From Nocardioides sp. Arc9.136 (GTDB taxonomy: Bacteria; Actinomycetota; Actinomycetes; Propionibacteriales; Nocardioidaceae), in NCBI RefSeq assembly GCF_030506255.1, contig NZ_CP113431.1, positions 3,979,001-4,043,000 of the forward strand: a DNA stretch of 64,000 bases, read 5' to 3'. Positions 35,538-45,769 of this stretch are shown here, piece by piece. The position numbers and the translations under genes are program-made. The notes under the pieces were generated by a model. That model did no database searches, was not told the origin of the DNA, and was given only the letters and a program-made list of their open reading frames with translations. Position 1 is the first letter of the stretch; each line of letters starts with the position of its first letter.

Positions 35538-36218
35538 TCAGCCGCGCCAGGCGGCGTCGCCGGAGAGGTCGGCGTGCGCGCGGACCCAGGCGTGCATGGC
35601 GATCGCGGCCGCCGCGCTGGCGTTGATCGAGCGGGTCGAGCCGAACTGCGCGATGGAGAAGGTCCCGTCGCAGGCCTCGCGCGCCGCCTCGCTCAGCCCG
35701 GGGCCCTCCTGCCCGAAGAGGAAGCACACGCGTCGCGGCACCTCCATCGTCTCCAGGTGCGCCGAACCGGGGAGGTTGTCGATGCCCAGCAGCGGGACCG
35801 CCCCGCCCGGCCGCTCGCCGAGGTACGCCGCGAGGTCGGTGACGGTGGGGTGGTGCCGCACGTGCTGGTAGCGGTCGGTGACCATCGCGCCGCGCCGGTT
35901 CCAGCGGCGGTTGCCGACGATGTGGACCTCCGCGGCGAGGAAGGCGTTCGCCGAGCGCACGATCGTGCCGATGTTGAAGTCGTGCTGCCAGTTCTCGATC
36001 GCCACGTGGAAGTCGTGGCGGCGGGTGTCCAGGTCGGCCACGATCGCCTCGAGCGTCCAGTAGCGGTAGCGGTCCACGACGTTGCGGCGGTCCCCCTCGG
36101 CGAGCAGCGCGGCGTCGTACTGCTCCCCCGTCGGCCAGGGCCCCTCCCAGGGGCCGACACCCACCTCGGCCGGGCCGTGCGGCATCGGGTCGTACGGCGC
36201 GCGGCGGTCGTCCTGCAT
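35538..36218 (-). CDS. TrmH/SpoU-family RNA 2'-O-methyltransferase
   Basis: 226-residue SPOUT methyltransferase. The knot motifs are clear: AIENWQHDFNIGTIVRSANAF (motif 1, read to SANAF), CFLFGQEGPGLSEAA (motif 2) and IAQFGSTRSINASAAAAIAM (motif 3). Uses S-adenosylmethionine to methylate a ribose in tRNA or rRNA; the target position is not known. ATG 36218 has TAGGGT 7 bases upstream, so it appears leaderless. Divergent from a DedA gene, with both promoters in about 60 bp. Confidence 0.9.
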   Translation of the reverse strand: MQDDRRAPYDPMPHGPAEVGVGPWEGPWPTGEQYDAALLAEGDRRNVVDRYRYWTLEAIVADLDTRRHDFHVAIENWQHDFNIGTIVRSANAFLAAEVHIVGNRRWNRRGAMVTDRYQHVRHHPTVTDLAAYLGERPGGAVPLLGIDNLPGSAHLETMEVPRRVCFLFGQEGPGLSEAAREACDGTFSIAQFGSTRSINASAAAAIAMHAWVRAHADLSGDAAWRG

Positions 36219-36225
36219 GGCTGCG

Positions 36226-36271
36226 ACCCTAGGCGGGCGCCGCCCCCGTCGCGGAAGGCGGCCGGTAGGCT
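36226..36271. promoter_or_regulatory. Paired leaderless promoters of trmH-like and dedA genes
   Basis: On the minus strand TAGGGT (36231-36226) lies 7 bases before the methyltransferase ATG; on the plus strand TAGGCT (36266-36271) lies 6 bases before the dedA GTG. The two boxes are 34 bases apart, so the two polymerases would bind overlapping DNA. Confidence 0.5.
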
Positions 36272-36277
36272 GTGGCG

Positions 36278-37042
36278 GTGAGCGCGCTCGCGGGAAGCCT
36301 GGGCTTCCCCTCGCCGATGATGCTCGGCCTCGACTTCCTGGACCCGCAGTGGCTCCTCCAGCAGTTCGGTGCCGAGCTCTTCTGGCTCAGCCTCCTGATC
36401 GTCTTCGTCGAGTGCGGGCTGTTCTTCCCGTTCCTCCCCGGCGACAGCCTCCTCTTCGCGCTCGGCATCTTCATCGCCACGGGGCAGATCGACCTCTTCC
36501 CCGGCTCCCGGCTCGTCGAGCTGGCCATCGCGATGTCGCTGATGGTCCTGGCGGCCTGGCTGGGCAACGTGACCGGCTACGAGATCGGCCGGCGGATCGG
36601 GCCTCGGCTGCGCGAGCGCGACGGCCGGGTGCTCAAGCAGAAGTACTTCGACCAGACCGAGGCGTTCTTCGACCGCCACGGCAACAAGGCGCTGGTGATC
36701 GGCCGCTTCGTGGCGTTCGTGCGGACCTACATCACCGTGGTCGCCGGCATCACCGGGATGCCGCGGCGGCGCTTCTACACCTGGAGCCTGGTCGGCGGCG
36801 TCTCGTGGGTCGTCGTGGTCACCAGCCTGGGGTACTTCCTGGGCCACACCGTGCCGTGGCTGGAGAGCAACATCGACCTGATCTTCCTGGTGATCCTGGC
36901 CTTCACCGCGGTCCCGCTGGCCTACGAGTGGTGGCGCCACCGCCGCACCGACAGCCCGCTGGCGGAGGACAACGACCACGACGGCCGCCCCGACCGCGAC
37001 ATCACCGGCGCCTCGGTCCCGCCCCACCGCGACAGCGTCTGA
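36278..37042 (+). CDS. DedA-family membrane protein
   Basis: 254-residue inner-membrane protein of the DedA/SNARE-associated family. It shows the family pattern ECGLFFPFLPGDSLLFALG (E and D in reentrant segments), GNVTGYEIGRRIG, GRFVAFVRTYITVVAGITGM and a C-terminal helix pair. DedA proteins act in membrane homeostasis as lipid flippases, dependent on the proton gradient. GTG 36278 is chosen since TAGGCT ends 6 bases before it. It converges on a second DedA gene. Confidence 0.9.
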   Translation: MSALAGSLGFPSPMMLGLDFLDPQWLLQQFGAELFWLSLLIVFVECGLFFPFLPGDSLLFALGIFIATGQIDLFPGSRLVELAIAMSLMVLAAWLGNVTGYEIGRRIGPRLRERDGRVLKQKYFDQTEAFFDRHGNKALVIGRFVAFVRTYITVVAGITGMPRRRFYTWSLVGGVSWVVVVTSLGYFLGHTVPWLESNIDLIFLVILAFTAVPLAYEWWRHRRTDSPLAEDNDHDGRPDRDITGASVPPHRDSV

Positions 37043-37087
37043 CCCGCCGGTCCGCCGGGGCCGGCGGGACCGGGCGGCCGGCCGGCC

Positions 37088-37756
37088 TCAGGCGGTCCGG
37101 CGCTCGTGCCGGATGGCGCGGACGCGCAGCACCAGCCACCAGCAGGCGCCGAGCACGACCGCGGCGATGACGACCCACTGGAAGACGCCGACGTACTGCT
37201 CGACCCGGTGCCACTGCTCGCCGAGCCAGTAGCCGGCCAGCACGAAGGTGACGTTCCAGATCGCCGATCCCGCCAGCGTGAGCAGCAGGAACTGCCCGAA
37301 CGGCATCCGCTCCAGGCCGGCGGGCACCGAGATCAGGCTGCGGAAGATCGGGATCATCCGGCCGAAGAACACCGCCTTGCGCCCGTGCCGGGCGAACCAC
37401 TGCTCGGTCTTCTCCAGGTCCGTGACCTTCACCAGCGGCAGCCGCTCCCAGACCCAGTACATCCGCTGCCGGCCGATCAGCACGCCGACCAGGTAGAGCA
37501 CCACCGCGCCGAGGACCGAGCCCGCCGTCGTCCAGCCGATCGCCTCCGCGAGCGTGAAGCTGCCCTGGCTGGCGGTGAACCCGGCCAGCGGGAGGATCAC
37601 CTCGCTCGGCAGCGGGGGGAAGAGGTTCTCCAGGGCGATGGCCAACCCCGCGCCGGGGGCGCCGAGCCGCTCCATCAGGTCGACGGCCCAGCCCGCGACG
37701 CCGCCCAGCTCCTCGGTCTCCGTGGCCGCGGCGAGGACCACGGCGGCGGCGCTCAT
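37088..37756 (-). CDS. DedA-family membrane protein (second copy)
   Basis: 222-residue DedA protein: ENLFPPLPSEVILPLAGFTA, GSVLGAVVLYLVGVLIG, RHGRKAVFFGRMIPIFRSLI, SVPAGLERMPFGQFLLLTLAG, and a basic C-terminus RVRAIRHERRTA. Only about as similar to the neighbouring DedA as family members are in general, so not a recent duplication. The ATG overlaps the stop of pyrE by four bases (ATGA), hence a pyrE-dedA unit. Confidence 0.9.
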   Translation of the reverse strand: MSAAAVVLAAATETEELGGVAGWAVDLMERLGAPGAGLAIALENLFPPLPSEVILPLAGFTASQGSFTLAEAIGWTTAGSVLGAVVLYLVGVLIGRQRMYWVWERLPLVKVTDLEKTEQWFARHGRKAVFFGRMIPIFRSLISVPAGLERMPFGQFLLLTLAGSAIWNVTFVLAGYWLGEQWHRVEQYVGVFQWVVIAAVVLGACWWLVLRVRAIRHERRTA

Positions 37757-38301
37757 GCGGAGGCGCGCGCGGCGTCGAGGTCGGCCTTGGTCAGCACCGC
37801 ACGGACCTCGAGGCCGAGGTCGGCCAGGGGCTGCTCGCCCTCGGGGCTCCGGTCGATCGCGCAGACGACGACCTCCACGACCGCGCCGGCCTCGCGCAGG
37901 GCGACCGTGGCGTCCCGGACGGCGCCGCCGGTGGTGATGACGTCCTCGACCAGGGTGACCCGCCGGCCGGAGACGTCGGGTCCCTCGGCGAGCTTGCAGG
38001 TGCCGTACTCCTTGGCCTTCTTGCGCACGAACAGCGCCGGGGTCCCGGTCATGCCGCTGACCGACGTCGCGAGCGGCACGCCGCCGAGCTCGAGGCCGCC
38101 CACCAGCTCGGTGTCGTGCGGCAGCAGCTGGACCATCTCGCGGGCGACGCGCTGGAGGAGGATCGGGTCGGCCTCGAAGAGGTACTTGTCGAAGTACTCC
38201 GGCGCGACCTGGCCCGAGCGGAGCGTGAACGTCCCGGTCAGGCGGCAGCAGGCGTCGATGTCGGCGGCGAGCGAGTCGTCGGTGGTGGTCACGGGCGCCA
38301 T
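37753..38301 (-). CDS. pyrE: Orotate phosphoribosyltransferase
   Basis: 182-residue type I phosphoribosyltransferase: orotate + PRPP to OMP in pyrimidine synthesis. The PRPP-binding signature is VTLVEDVITTGGAVRDA; the substrate loop GGLELGGVPLATSVS and the flexible-loop VRKKAKEYGTCKLAEGP are intact. ATG 38301 chosen; GTG 38292 is also possible. Transcribed with the downstream DedA gene and divergent from an aminotransferase. Confidence 0.94.
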   Translation of the reverse strand: MAPVTTTDDSLAADIDACCRLTGTFTLRSGQVAPEYFDKYLFEADPILLQRVAREMVQLLPHDTELVGGLELGGVPLATSVSGMTGTPALFVRKKAKEYGTCKLAEGPDVSGRRVTLVEDVITTGGAVRDATVALREAGAVVEVVVCAIDRSPEGEQPLADLGLEVRAVLTKADLDAARASA

Positions 38302-38333
38302 TCTCACGTACGGCGCCAGCCGGGCCGCCTGCG

Positions 38334-38339
38334 TACCCT
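38334..38339 (+). promoter_or_regulatory. Likely -10 box of leaderless aminotransferase promoter
   Basis: TACCCT followed by 7 bases and GTG 38347. It lies 33 bases from the pyrE start on the other strand. Confidence 0.45.
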
Positions 38340-38346
38340 GGCCGAC

Positions 38347-39525
38347 GTGCTCGCTCCCCGGACGGCCGCCCGCCTTCACGGCATCCCGCCGACGATCTTC
38401 ACCGAGATGTCGGCGCTCGCGCTGCGGACCGGCTCGGTGAACCTCGGCCAGGGCTTCCCCGACGCCGACGGGCCGCCGGCGGTCGTCGAGGAGGCGGTCG
38501 CCGCGCTGCGAGGCGGCCACAACCAGTACGCCCCCGGGCCCGGTGTGCCGGCGCTGCGGCAGGCCGTCGCCCGCCACCAGCACCGGCACTACGGCCTCGA
38601 GCTGGACCCCGACTCCGAGGTGGTGGTGACGACCGGCGCGACCGAGGGGATCGCCGCCGCGCTGCTCGGCCTGGTGGACCCCGGGGACGAGGTGGTCGTG
38701 CTGGAGCCGTACTACGACTCCTACACCGCGATGATCCAGGTGGCCGGCGGGGTGCGCCGGCCGGTGACGCTGCGCGCGCCGGACTTCCGGCTGGACGCCG
38801 ACGAGCTGCGCGCCGCGGTCGGCCCGCGGACGAAGCTGATCCTGCTCAACTCCCCGCACAACCCGACCGGCACCGTGCTGACCCGCGAGGAGCTGGCCGA
38901 GGTGGCGGCCGTGGCGATCGAGCACGACCTGGTCGTGGTGACCGACGAGGTCTACGAGCACCTGACCTTCGGGCACGAGCACGTGCCGCTCGCGACCCTC
39001 CCGGGCATGCGGGAGCGGACGCTGACCCTCTCCAGCGCCGGCAAGTCCTACTCCTTCACCGGGTGGAAGGTCGGCTGGGCGACCGGCCCGCGCGAGCTGG
39101 TCGGCGCGCTGCTCGGCGCCAAGCAGTGGTTGACCTTCACCTCCGGCTCGCCGCTGCAGCCGGCGGTGGCGCGGGCGCTCGACGAGGAGCCGGAGTGGCC
39201 GCGCGAGCTGGCCCGCGACCTGCGCTCACGCCGGGACCTGCTCTGCGCGGGACTGGCCGAGGTGGGGATGGACGTCCGGGTGCCGGAGGGCACCTACTTC
39301 GCGATCGCCGACGTGGCGGCGTACGGCTGGGCCGACGGGCGGGAGTTCTGCCTCGCGCTGCCCGAGCGGGCCGGGGTGGTGGCGATCCCGGCCGTCGCCT
39401 TCCACGACGACGTCGAGGCGGGTCGGCACCTGGTGCGGTGGGCCTTCTGCAAGGAGACCGCCGTCATCGAGGACGGCCTCGCGCGGCTGCGCGAGGCCGA
39501 CCTCTCCGCTCCCTCGGCCGGCTGA
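38347..39525 (+). CDS. Class I/II PLP-dependent aminotransferase
   Basis: 392-residue fold-type I aminotransferase. Motifs are SVNLGQGFPDADGP, NQYAPGPGVPALRQAVA, LNSPHNPTGTVL with the substrate-binding Asn, VVTDEVYEHLTF with the pyridine-N Asp, and the PLP lysine in SSAGKSYSFTGWKVGW. The opening and the GQGFP motif resemble kynurenine/glutamine aminotransferase-like and MalY-related enzymes such as YbdL/DapC types; specificity remains open. GTG 38347 appears leaderless. Single gene. Confidence 0.9.
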   Translation: MLAPRTAARLHGIPPTIFTEMSALALRTGSVNLGQGFPDADGPPAVVEEAVAALRGGHNQYAPGPGVPALRQAVARHQHRHYGLELDPDSEVVVTTGATEGIAAALLGLVDPGDEVVVLEPYYDSYTAMIQVAGGVRRPVTLRAPDFRLDADELRAAVGPRTKLILLNSPHNPTGTVLTREELAEVAAVAIEHDLVVVTDEVYEHLTFGHEHVPLATLPGMRERTLTLSSAGKSYSFTGWKVGWATGPRELVGALLGAKQWLTFTSGSPLQPAVARALDEEPEWPRELARDLRSRRDLLCAGLAEVGMDVRVPEGTYFAIADVAAYGWADGREFCLALPERAGVVAIPAVAFHDDVEAGRHLVRWAFCKETAVIEDGLARLREADLSAPSAG

Positions 39526-39537
39526 CCCGGCGAGGGC

Positions 39538-40248
39538 TCAGCCCCAGGGCTGGGTGGTGCCCGTCGGCAGCTCCTGCTGCGGGCCACCGCGGCGGGCGAA
39601 CCAGTCGCCGGCGCCGCCGGTGAAGAGCAGGACGACGACCGCGACGGACGCGATGAGCGGGACCGCGGAGACCAGCGAGAAGATCCCGACCAGGCTCAGC
39701 AGCGCGCTCAGGACGGCGCTGATCACCAGCAGCACCCGGGCGACGTTCGAGCGGCGCAGGGTGAGCACGGCCAGCACGCAGGCGACCAGGCACCAGACCA
39801 GCAGCGCCGCCAGGATGACCACGAAGAGGGTGGCCAGCTGGTCGGCGCTGGGCACGTCGGTGCCGTCGAAGGCGGGGTCGCCCTCGATCTCGCGGCGGAT
39901 GTCCTCGGAGAAGGACTCGCGGGCGACGATGAGCGCGATGGTGGCGATGCCGAACAGCAGCGCGCCCAGGCCGGCGCAGACCAGCGTGGTGATCGCCGCC
40001 GCGGTCACGGTCGAGGGGCGCTTGTCGGGGTCCCGCGGCGCGGTGCCGTACCCCGGGCCGCCGTAGGGCTGACCGCCGTACGGCTGGCCGCCGTAGGGCT
40101 GGCCCGGCTGGCCGCCGTACGGGCTGGCGCCGGGCGCCTGCTGGCCGTACGGGTCGGCGGGCGGCTGCTGGGCGGAGGGGTCGTGCGGCGGCTGCTGGCC
40201 GTAGGGGTTCTCGCTCGGCGGGGGCGGACCGTAGGGGGAGTCGCTCAT
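39538..40248 (-). CDS. Membrane protein with Pro/Gly/Tyr/Gln-rich N-terminal repeats
   Basis: 236 residues. The first ~72 are a cytoplasmic low-complexity tail with PYGGQ units (three at DNA level as 15-bp repeats), then four hydrophobic segments: TVTAAAITTLVCAGLGALLF, a long loop with acidic residues (FSEDIRREIEGDPAFDGT), LFVVILAALLVWCLVACVLA, and two close helices. Such tails are typical of actinobacterial DUF4064/DUF4190-like membrane proteins. Function unknown. Starts at ATG 40248; downstream of a related-looking gene. Confidence 0.75.
   Translation of the reverse strand: MSDSPYGPPPPSENPYGQQPPHDPSAQQPPADPYGQQAPGASPYGGQPGQPYGGQPYGGQPYGGPGYGTAPRDPDKRPSTVTAAAITTLVCAGLGALLFGIATIALIVARESFSEDIRREIEGDPAFDGTDVPSADQLATLFVVILAALLVWCLVACVLAVLTLRRSNVARVLLVISAVLSALLSLVGIFSLVSAVPLIASVAVVVLLFTGGAGDWFARRGGPQQELPTGTTQPWG
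40058..40102. repeat. Three 15-bp tandem repeats coding PYGGQ units
   Basis: The unit CCGCCGTAGGGCTGG is repeated three times with one or two substitutions, in frame with the gene on the minus strand. The repeat keeps the reading frame, so changes in copy number would only change tail length. Confidence 0.7.
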
Positions 40249-40286
40249 GGGGCCACTCTCCCAGACGGCGTGGCCCCGGACGCGGG

Positions 40287-41438
40287 TCAGCGCGCGGCGA
40301 AGAACGCCCGGACGTCGGGTCGGCCGAGCAGCACGATCGCCGCCACGCAGACCCCGAACGGCAGGACCGCCACGGGGCTGCCGAGCACCACGCTGAGCAG
40401 GCACAGCGCCGCCGCCAGCGCCGCGGAGACCAGCAGGGCGGTGCGCGCCCAGCGGGCGCCGCGCCAGGCGAACGCCGCCACGACCGCGGCGGCGAGCGAC
40501 CAGAGGACCACCACCGCGCCGGTGACGACGACGGAGTCCCGGACCGCCGAGCGCGACAGGTCGCTCTCGCTGAGCTCGGGGCTGCGGCTCAGCTGGTCCA
40601 GGACGAGGTCCGGCGCCGCGAGCATGACCAGCACCGCCATGCCCATCCCGACCGCCGCGAGACCACTCCCGGCCCAGGTGAGCGCGCACGCCCAGACGAG
40701 GTTCGCCGGCCGGGTGTCGTGCGGGGGCGGGGCGTAGCCCAGCCGCGCGGGGTGCTGCGGCTCGTGCGGCCGCTGGGGAGCGGTCTGCTGCTGCGGTCCC
40801 CCGGGAGCCGTGCCGAAGCCCTGCCAGGCGCGGGGCTCAGCGGACCCGCTGCCCGAGGTGCCACCCGGGCCGGGCGTCGTCCCGGGAGCCTGCTGCGCGG
40901 GCTCGCGGGGCGGCTCGGGCATCGGCGGGGGCCAGCCCGCGCCCGACGCGCCCGAGCGGCCGGACCCCTCCTGGCGGGCCTGCTGGCCCGGCCGCTCCGG
41001 CCGCTCGGGAGGCTGGGTCCCGTCGAACCAGGAGCGGGTCGGCTGCATCCAGAGCACGACGACCGCGGCCGCCACGATGGAGGACACGAAGCCGCCGGCC
41101 GCCATGCCGGTGAGGAAGAGCGGCAGCGCGAGGACCGACAGCGCGAGCCGGGCCCCGCGCGAGCGCTGCAGCACGAAGTACCCGAGCACGGCCGCCGCGG
41201 CCGCGCAGGCCCCGGCCGTCATGGCGAGCACCCGGAGCAGGTCGAGGACCTCGGAGGTGTCCAGGCCCAGGCCGTCGCCCGGCGGGACGGCCAGGAAGTC
41301 CTCGACGGACTCGCGGGTCTCGAGACTGGTGAGCCCCGAGACCCGCTCGAAGACCGAGAGCACGACGAACACCGAGCCGCCCATGATCATCCAGGCCGAC
41401 AGCGTGGCCTGGCGCGGACGGGCAGGTGTGTCGCTCAT
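40287..41438 (-). CDS. Membrane protein with Pro/Gln-rich central linker, two membrane halves
   Basis: 383 residues in three parts: an N-terminal half with about four hydrophobic helices (MIMGGSVFVVLSVFERV ... FVSSIVAAAVVVLWM), a linker of ~100 residues rich in Pro, Gly and Gln (residues ~145-250), and a C-terminal half with four helices (LVWACALTWAGSGLAAVGMG onward). The layout suggests a duplicated four-helix module of the same type as the neighbouring protein. Function unknown. Read 17 bases after clpB. Confidence 0.72.
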   Translation of the reverse strand: MSDTPARPRQATLSAWMIMGGSVFVVLSVFERVSGLTSLETRESVEDFLAVPPGDGLGLDTSEVLDLLRVLAMTAGACAAAAAVLGYFVLQRSRGARLALSVLALPLFLTGMAAGGFVSSIVAAAVVVLWMQPTRSWFDGTQPPERPERPGQQARQEGSGRSGASGAGWPPPMPEPPREPAQQAPGTTPGPGGTSGSGSAEPRAWQGFGTAPGGPQQQTAPQRPHEPQHPARLGYAPPPHDTRPANLVWACALTWAGSGLAAVGMGMAVLVMLAAPDLVLDQLSRSPELSESDLSRSAVRDSVVVTGAVVVLWSLAAAVVAAFAWRGARWARTALLVSAALAAALCLLSVVLGSPVAVLPFGVCVAAIVLLGRPDVRAFFAAR

Positions 41439-41455
41439 GCCCTCATTCAACCGGG

Positions 41456-44044
<2,589 letters not shown>

Positions 44045-44366
44045 GCATGTCTCCTGTGACGTGGTGGACCAGGGTGGTCGTACTTCGTGCAACGCACCAG
44101 GAGTTGAGTCTGTTCCACTCAACTTCACGATGTTCCTGCAGGTCGGAGCCGTGCGGCGGCTGCAGCCCCTCGCCCCTGCCTACCGGGGCGCACCCTCGGG
44201 CGCCAGGGCAGAAGTACCCCTGCACCGACCCCTGACCCGCCACCCCCGGTCGCGGGCCCCCTGACCCGATCGGGCCATTTCCACCCCAACCACGCGACCG
44301 GGGCGGGACGCGCGTCCTAGCGTCCCTCCGGGAGCCCCGGCCTGGCCGGGGCGGGGGAGGAAACAC
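44045..44366. other. 322-bp region between divergent clpB and the sensory operon
   Basis: The left third holds the HspR-type box of clpB. The centre is GC-rich without a coding frame I would support. On the right TAGCGT (44318-44323) is a -10-like box 43 bases before the ATG of the sensory operon, which has GGGGAGGA as ribosome binding site. A short hairpin (GCCCCGGCC / GGCCGGGGC) lies between them. Confidence 0.5.
44102..44124. promoter_or_regulatory. HAIR element (HspR operator) of clpB
   Basis: AGTTGAGT and ACTCAACT pair perfectly across a 7-base spacer, matching the HspR consensus CTTGAGT-N7-ACTCAAG in all core positions. It lies 58 bases before the clpB ATG, so HspR bound here would block clpB transcription in unstressed cells. 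Confidence 0.88.
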
Positions 44367-45167
44367 ATGACGGCCTTCACGGCCGCGAGCGGGGCGGGCC
44401 TGCTCGCGCACGGCGTGCACTGGCTCATCGTGCTCGGCGGCACCGCCGGGATGCTGGCGCTGGTGCTCCCGGCCGCGCTCGACCGGCTCGCCCCGCGCCT
44501 CGCGCCGCGGCTCAGCCCGCCGCCGGCGGCGCCGCGCGACGAGCACGAGCGGCGGGTGCACGAGGTCCGGGTCCGGCTGCTGGCCGGAGCGCCCAGCGGC
44601 GTGCCCACCGGCACGCCGTTCTTCCCCGCCGACGCCCGCGCCGACACCCTCGCCGACACCGGCGACCGGCCCGGCCCGTCGTCCGCCGCCTGCCTCACCC
44701 TCCCGCTCGCACTCGTGGCCGGCACCGCGGCCGCCGGGGTGCACGCGGCCGTGGGCGCGGCCCACCTGGGCGACCAGCCGGCGCTCGGCGGCTTCTTCCT
44801 GCTCTGCGCGCTCGGCCAGCTCGGCTGGGCGGCGCTCGCGCCGGCCGGCACCGGCCCCGCGCTGCTCCGCGCGGCAGCGGTCGGGAACGCCGCCCTCGTC
44901 CTGGTCTGGGCGGTCTCGCGCACGGTCGGCCTGCCCGACCTCGGGCCGCTCGCCGGCGGCACCGAGCCGGTGGGGACCTGGGACCTGCTCGCCGCCGGCT
45001 GGGAGGTCGTCGTGGTCCTCGCCTGCGGGCGGCTGCTGGCCGCCGCTCCCCTGGCCGCGGGCACCCGCGTCCCCGGCTGGCGGGACTGGCACCCGGCCGC
45101 CCGCCGCTTCCTGGTCGGCTCGGCGCTGGTCCTGGCGCTCACGTCCCTGGCGGGGGTGCCCGCATGA
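44367..45167 (+). CDS. Polytopic membrane protein, first gene of sensory operon
   Basis: 266 residues with six or seven hydrophobic segments: ~14-38, ~108-130, ~136-158, ~164-185, ~200-222 and ~245-264. A cytoplasmic loop rich in Pro/Arg separates the first from the rest. The two His in LLAHGVHWLIV (residues ~15-18) and a His-containing ALVAGTAAAGVHAAVGAAHLG resemble heme or metal-binding membrane proteins but do not match a family I know. The next gene starts inside its stop (ATGA). A role in sensing is inferred only from the operon. Confidence 0.65.
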   Translation: MTAFTAASGAGLLAHGVHWLIVLGGTAGMLALVLPAALDRLAPRLAPRLSPPPAAPRDEHERRVHEVRVRLLAGAPSGVPTGTPFFPADARADTLADTGDRPGPSSAACLTLPLALVAGTAAAGVHAAVGAAHLGDQPALGGFFLLCALGQLGWAALAPAGTGPALLRAAAVGNAALVLVWAVSRTVGLPDLGPLAGGTEPVGTWDLLAAGWEVVVVLACGRLLAAAPLAAGTRVPGWRDWHPAARRFLVGSALVLALTSLAGVPA

Positions 45168-45769
45168 TCGAGTCCTGGGTCGTCGGCCTGGTCTGCAACG
45201 CGGTGATCATGCTCGCCTACCTGCTGATCAGCGTCGCGATCGTCGTGCCGCTGTGGCGCAGCCACCAGCTGCGGTCCAACCCGCTGGGTGCCGCGACGGC
45301 CGCGATCTTCCTCTCCTGCGCCGTGCACCACGGCGCGCACTCGGTGCACATGCTGATGCCCGAGCTCGGCGTCGACCTCGCCGCGGGGTACGCCATGCGC
45401 ACCGCCTGGGGCTGGCCGCTGGCGATCTCCGACGTCGTCGGCGCACTGGTCGGCGTCTGGTACTGGTCGCTGCGCCGGACCTACGCGAGCCTGATGCAGG
45501 GGGCCCAACTCTTCGAGGACCTCCGCCGCCGCGAGCAGCAGGCGCTCGAGCTCAACGACACGGTCCTGCAGGGCATGGTCGTGGCGAAGATGGCGCTCGA
45601 CCTCGACGACCCGGCCAAGGCCCACGCCGCGCTCGACACCTCCATCGACTCCGCCAGCCGGATCATCACCGGGCTGCTGGGCAGCGAGCACTTCGACGTC
45701 GGCATGACCCGCAGCGCGCCCGCCGCCGTCACCCCTGCCGAGCCCGTCCACGGAAGGCCGACCCCATGA
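45164..45769 (+). CDS. Membrane protein with HisKA_3-like helix lacking the phospho-acceptor His, putative phosphatase
   Basis: 201 residues. Three hydrophobic segments (~8-30, ~42-62, ~85-102) include conserved-looking HHGAHSVHM (residues 55-63), then a helical domain REQQALELNDTVLQGMVVAK. This aligns with HisKA_3: the usual H-D-x-x-x-Q becomes N131-D132-T-V-L-Q136, so the phosphorylated His is Asn while the DxxxQ phosphatase motif is kept. No ATPase domain follows. It could dephosphorylate a receiver, most simply the one fused to the kinase encoded by the next gene, whose ATG overlaps this stop. Phosphatase activity is inferred. Confidence 0.7.
   Translation: MIESWVVGLVCNAVIMLAYLLISVAIVVPLWRSHQLRSNPLGAATAAIFLSCAVHHGAHSVHMLMPELGVDLAAGYAMRTAWGWPLAISDVVGALVGVWYWSLRRTYASLMQGAQLFEDLRRREQQALELNDTVLQGMVVAKMALDLDDPAKAHAALDTSIDSASRIITGLLGSEHFDVGMTRSAPAAVTPAEPVHGRPTP

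Noticed and set aside
36278..37756. Tandem duplication of dedA genes
   Set aside because: The two proteins differ through most of their length and are convergent, not a recent duplication.
40058..40102. Possible CRISPR-like array
   Set aside because: Unit is 15 bp without spacers, and it encodes PYGGQ in frame; coding tandem repeat.
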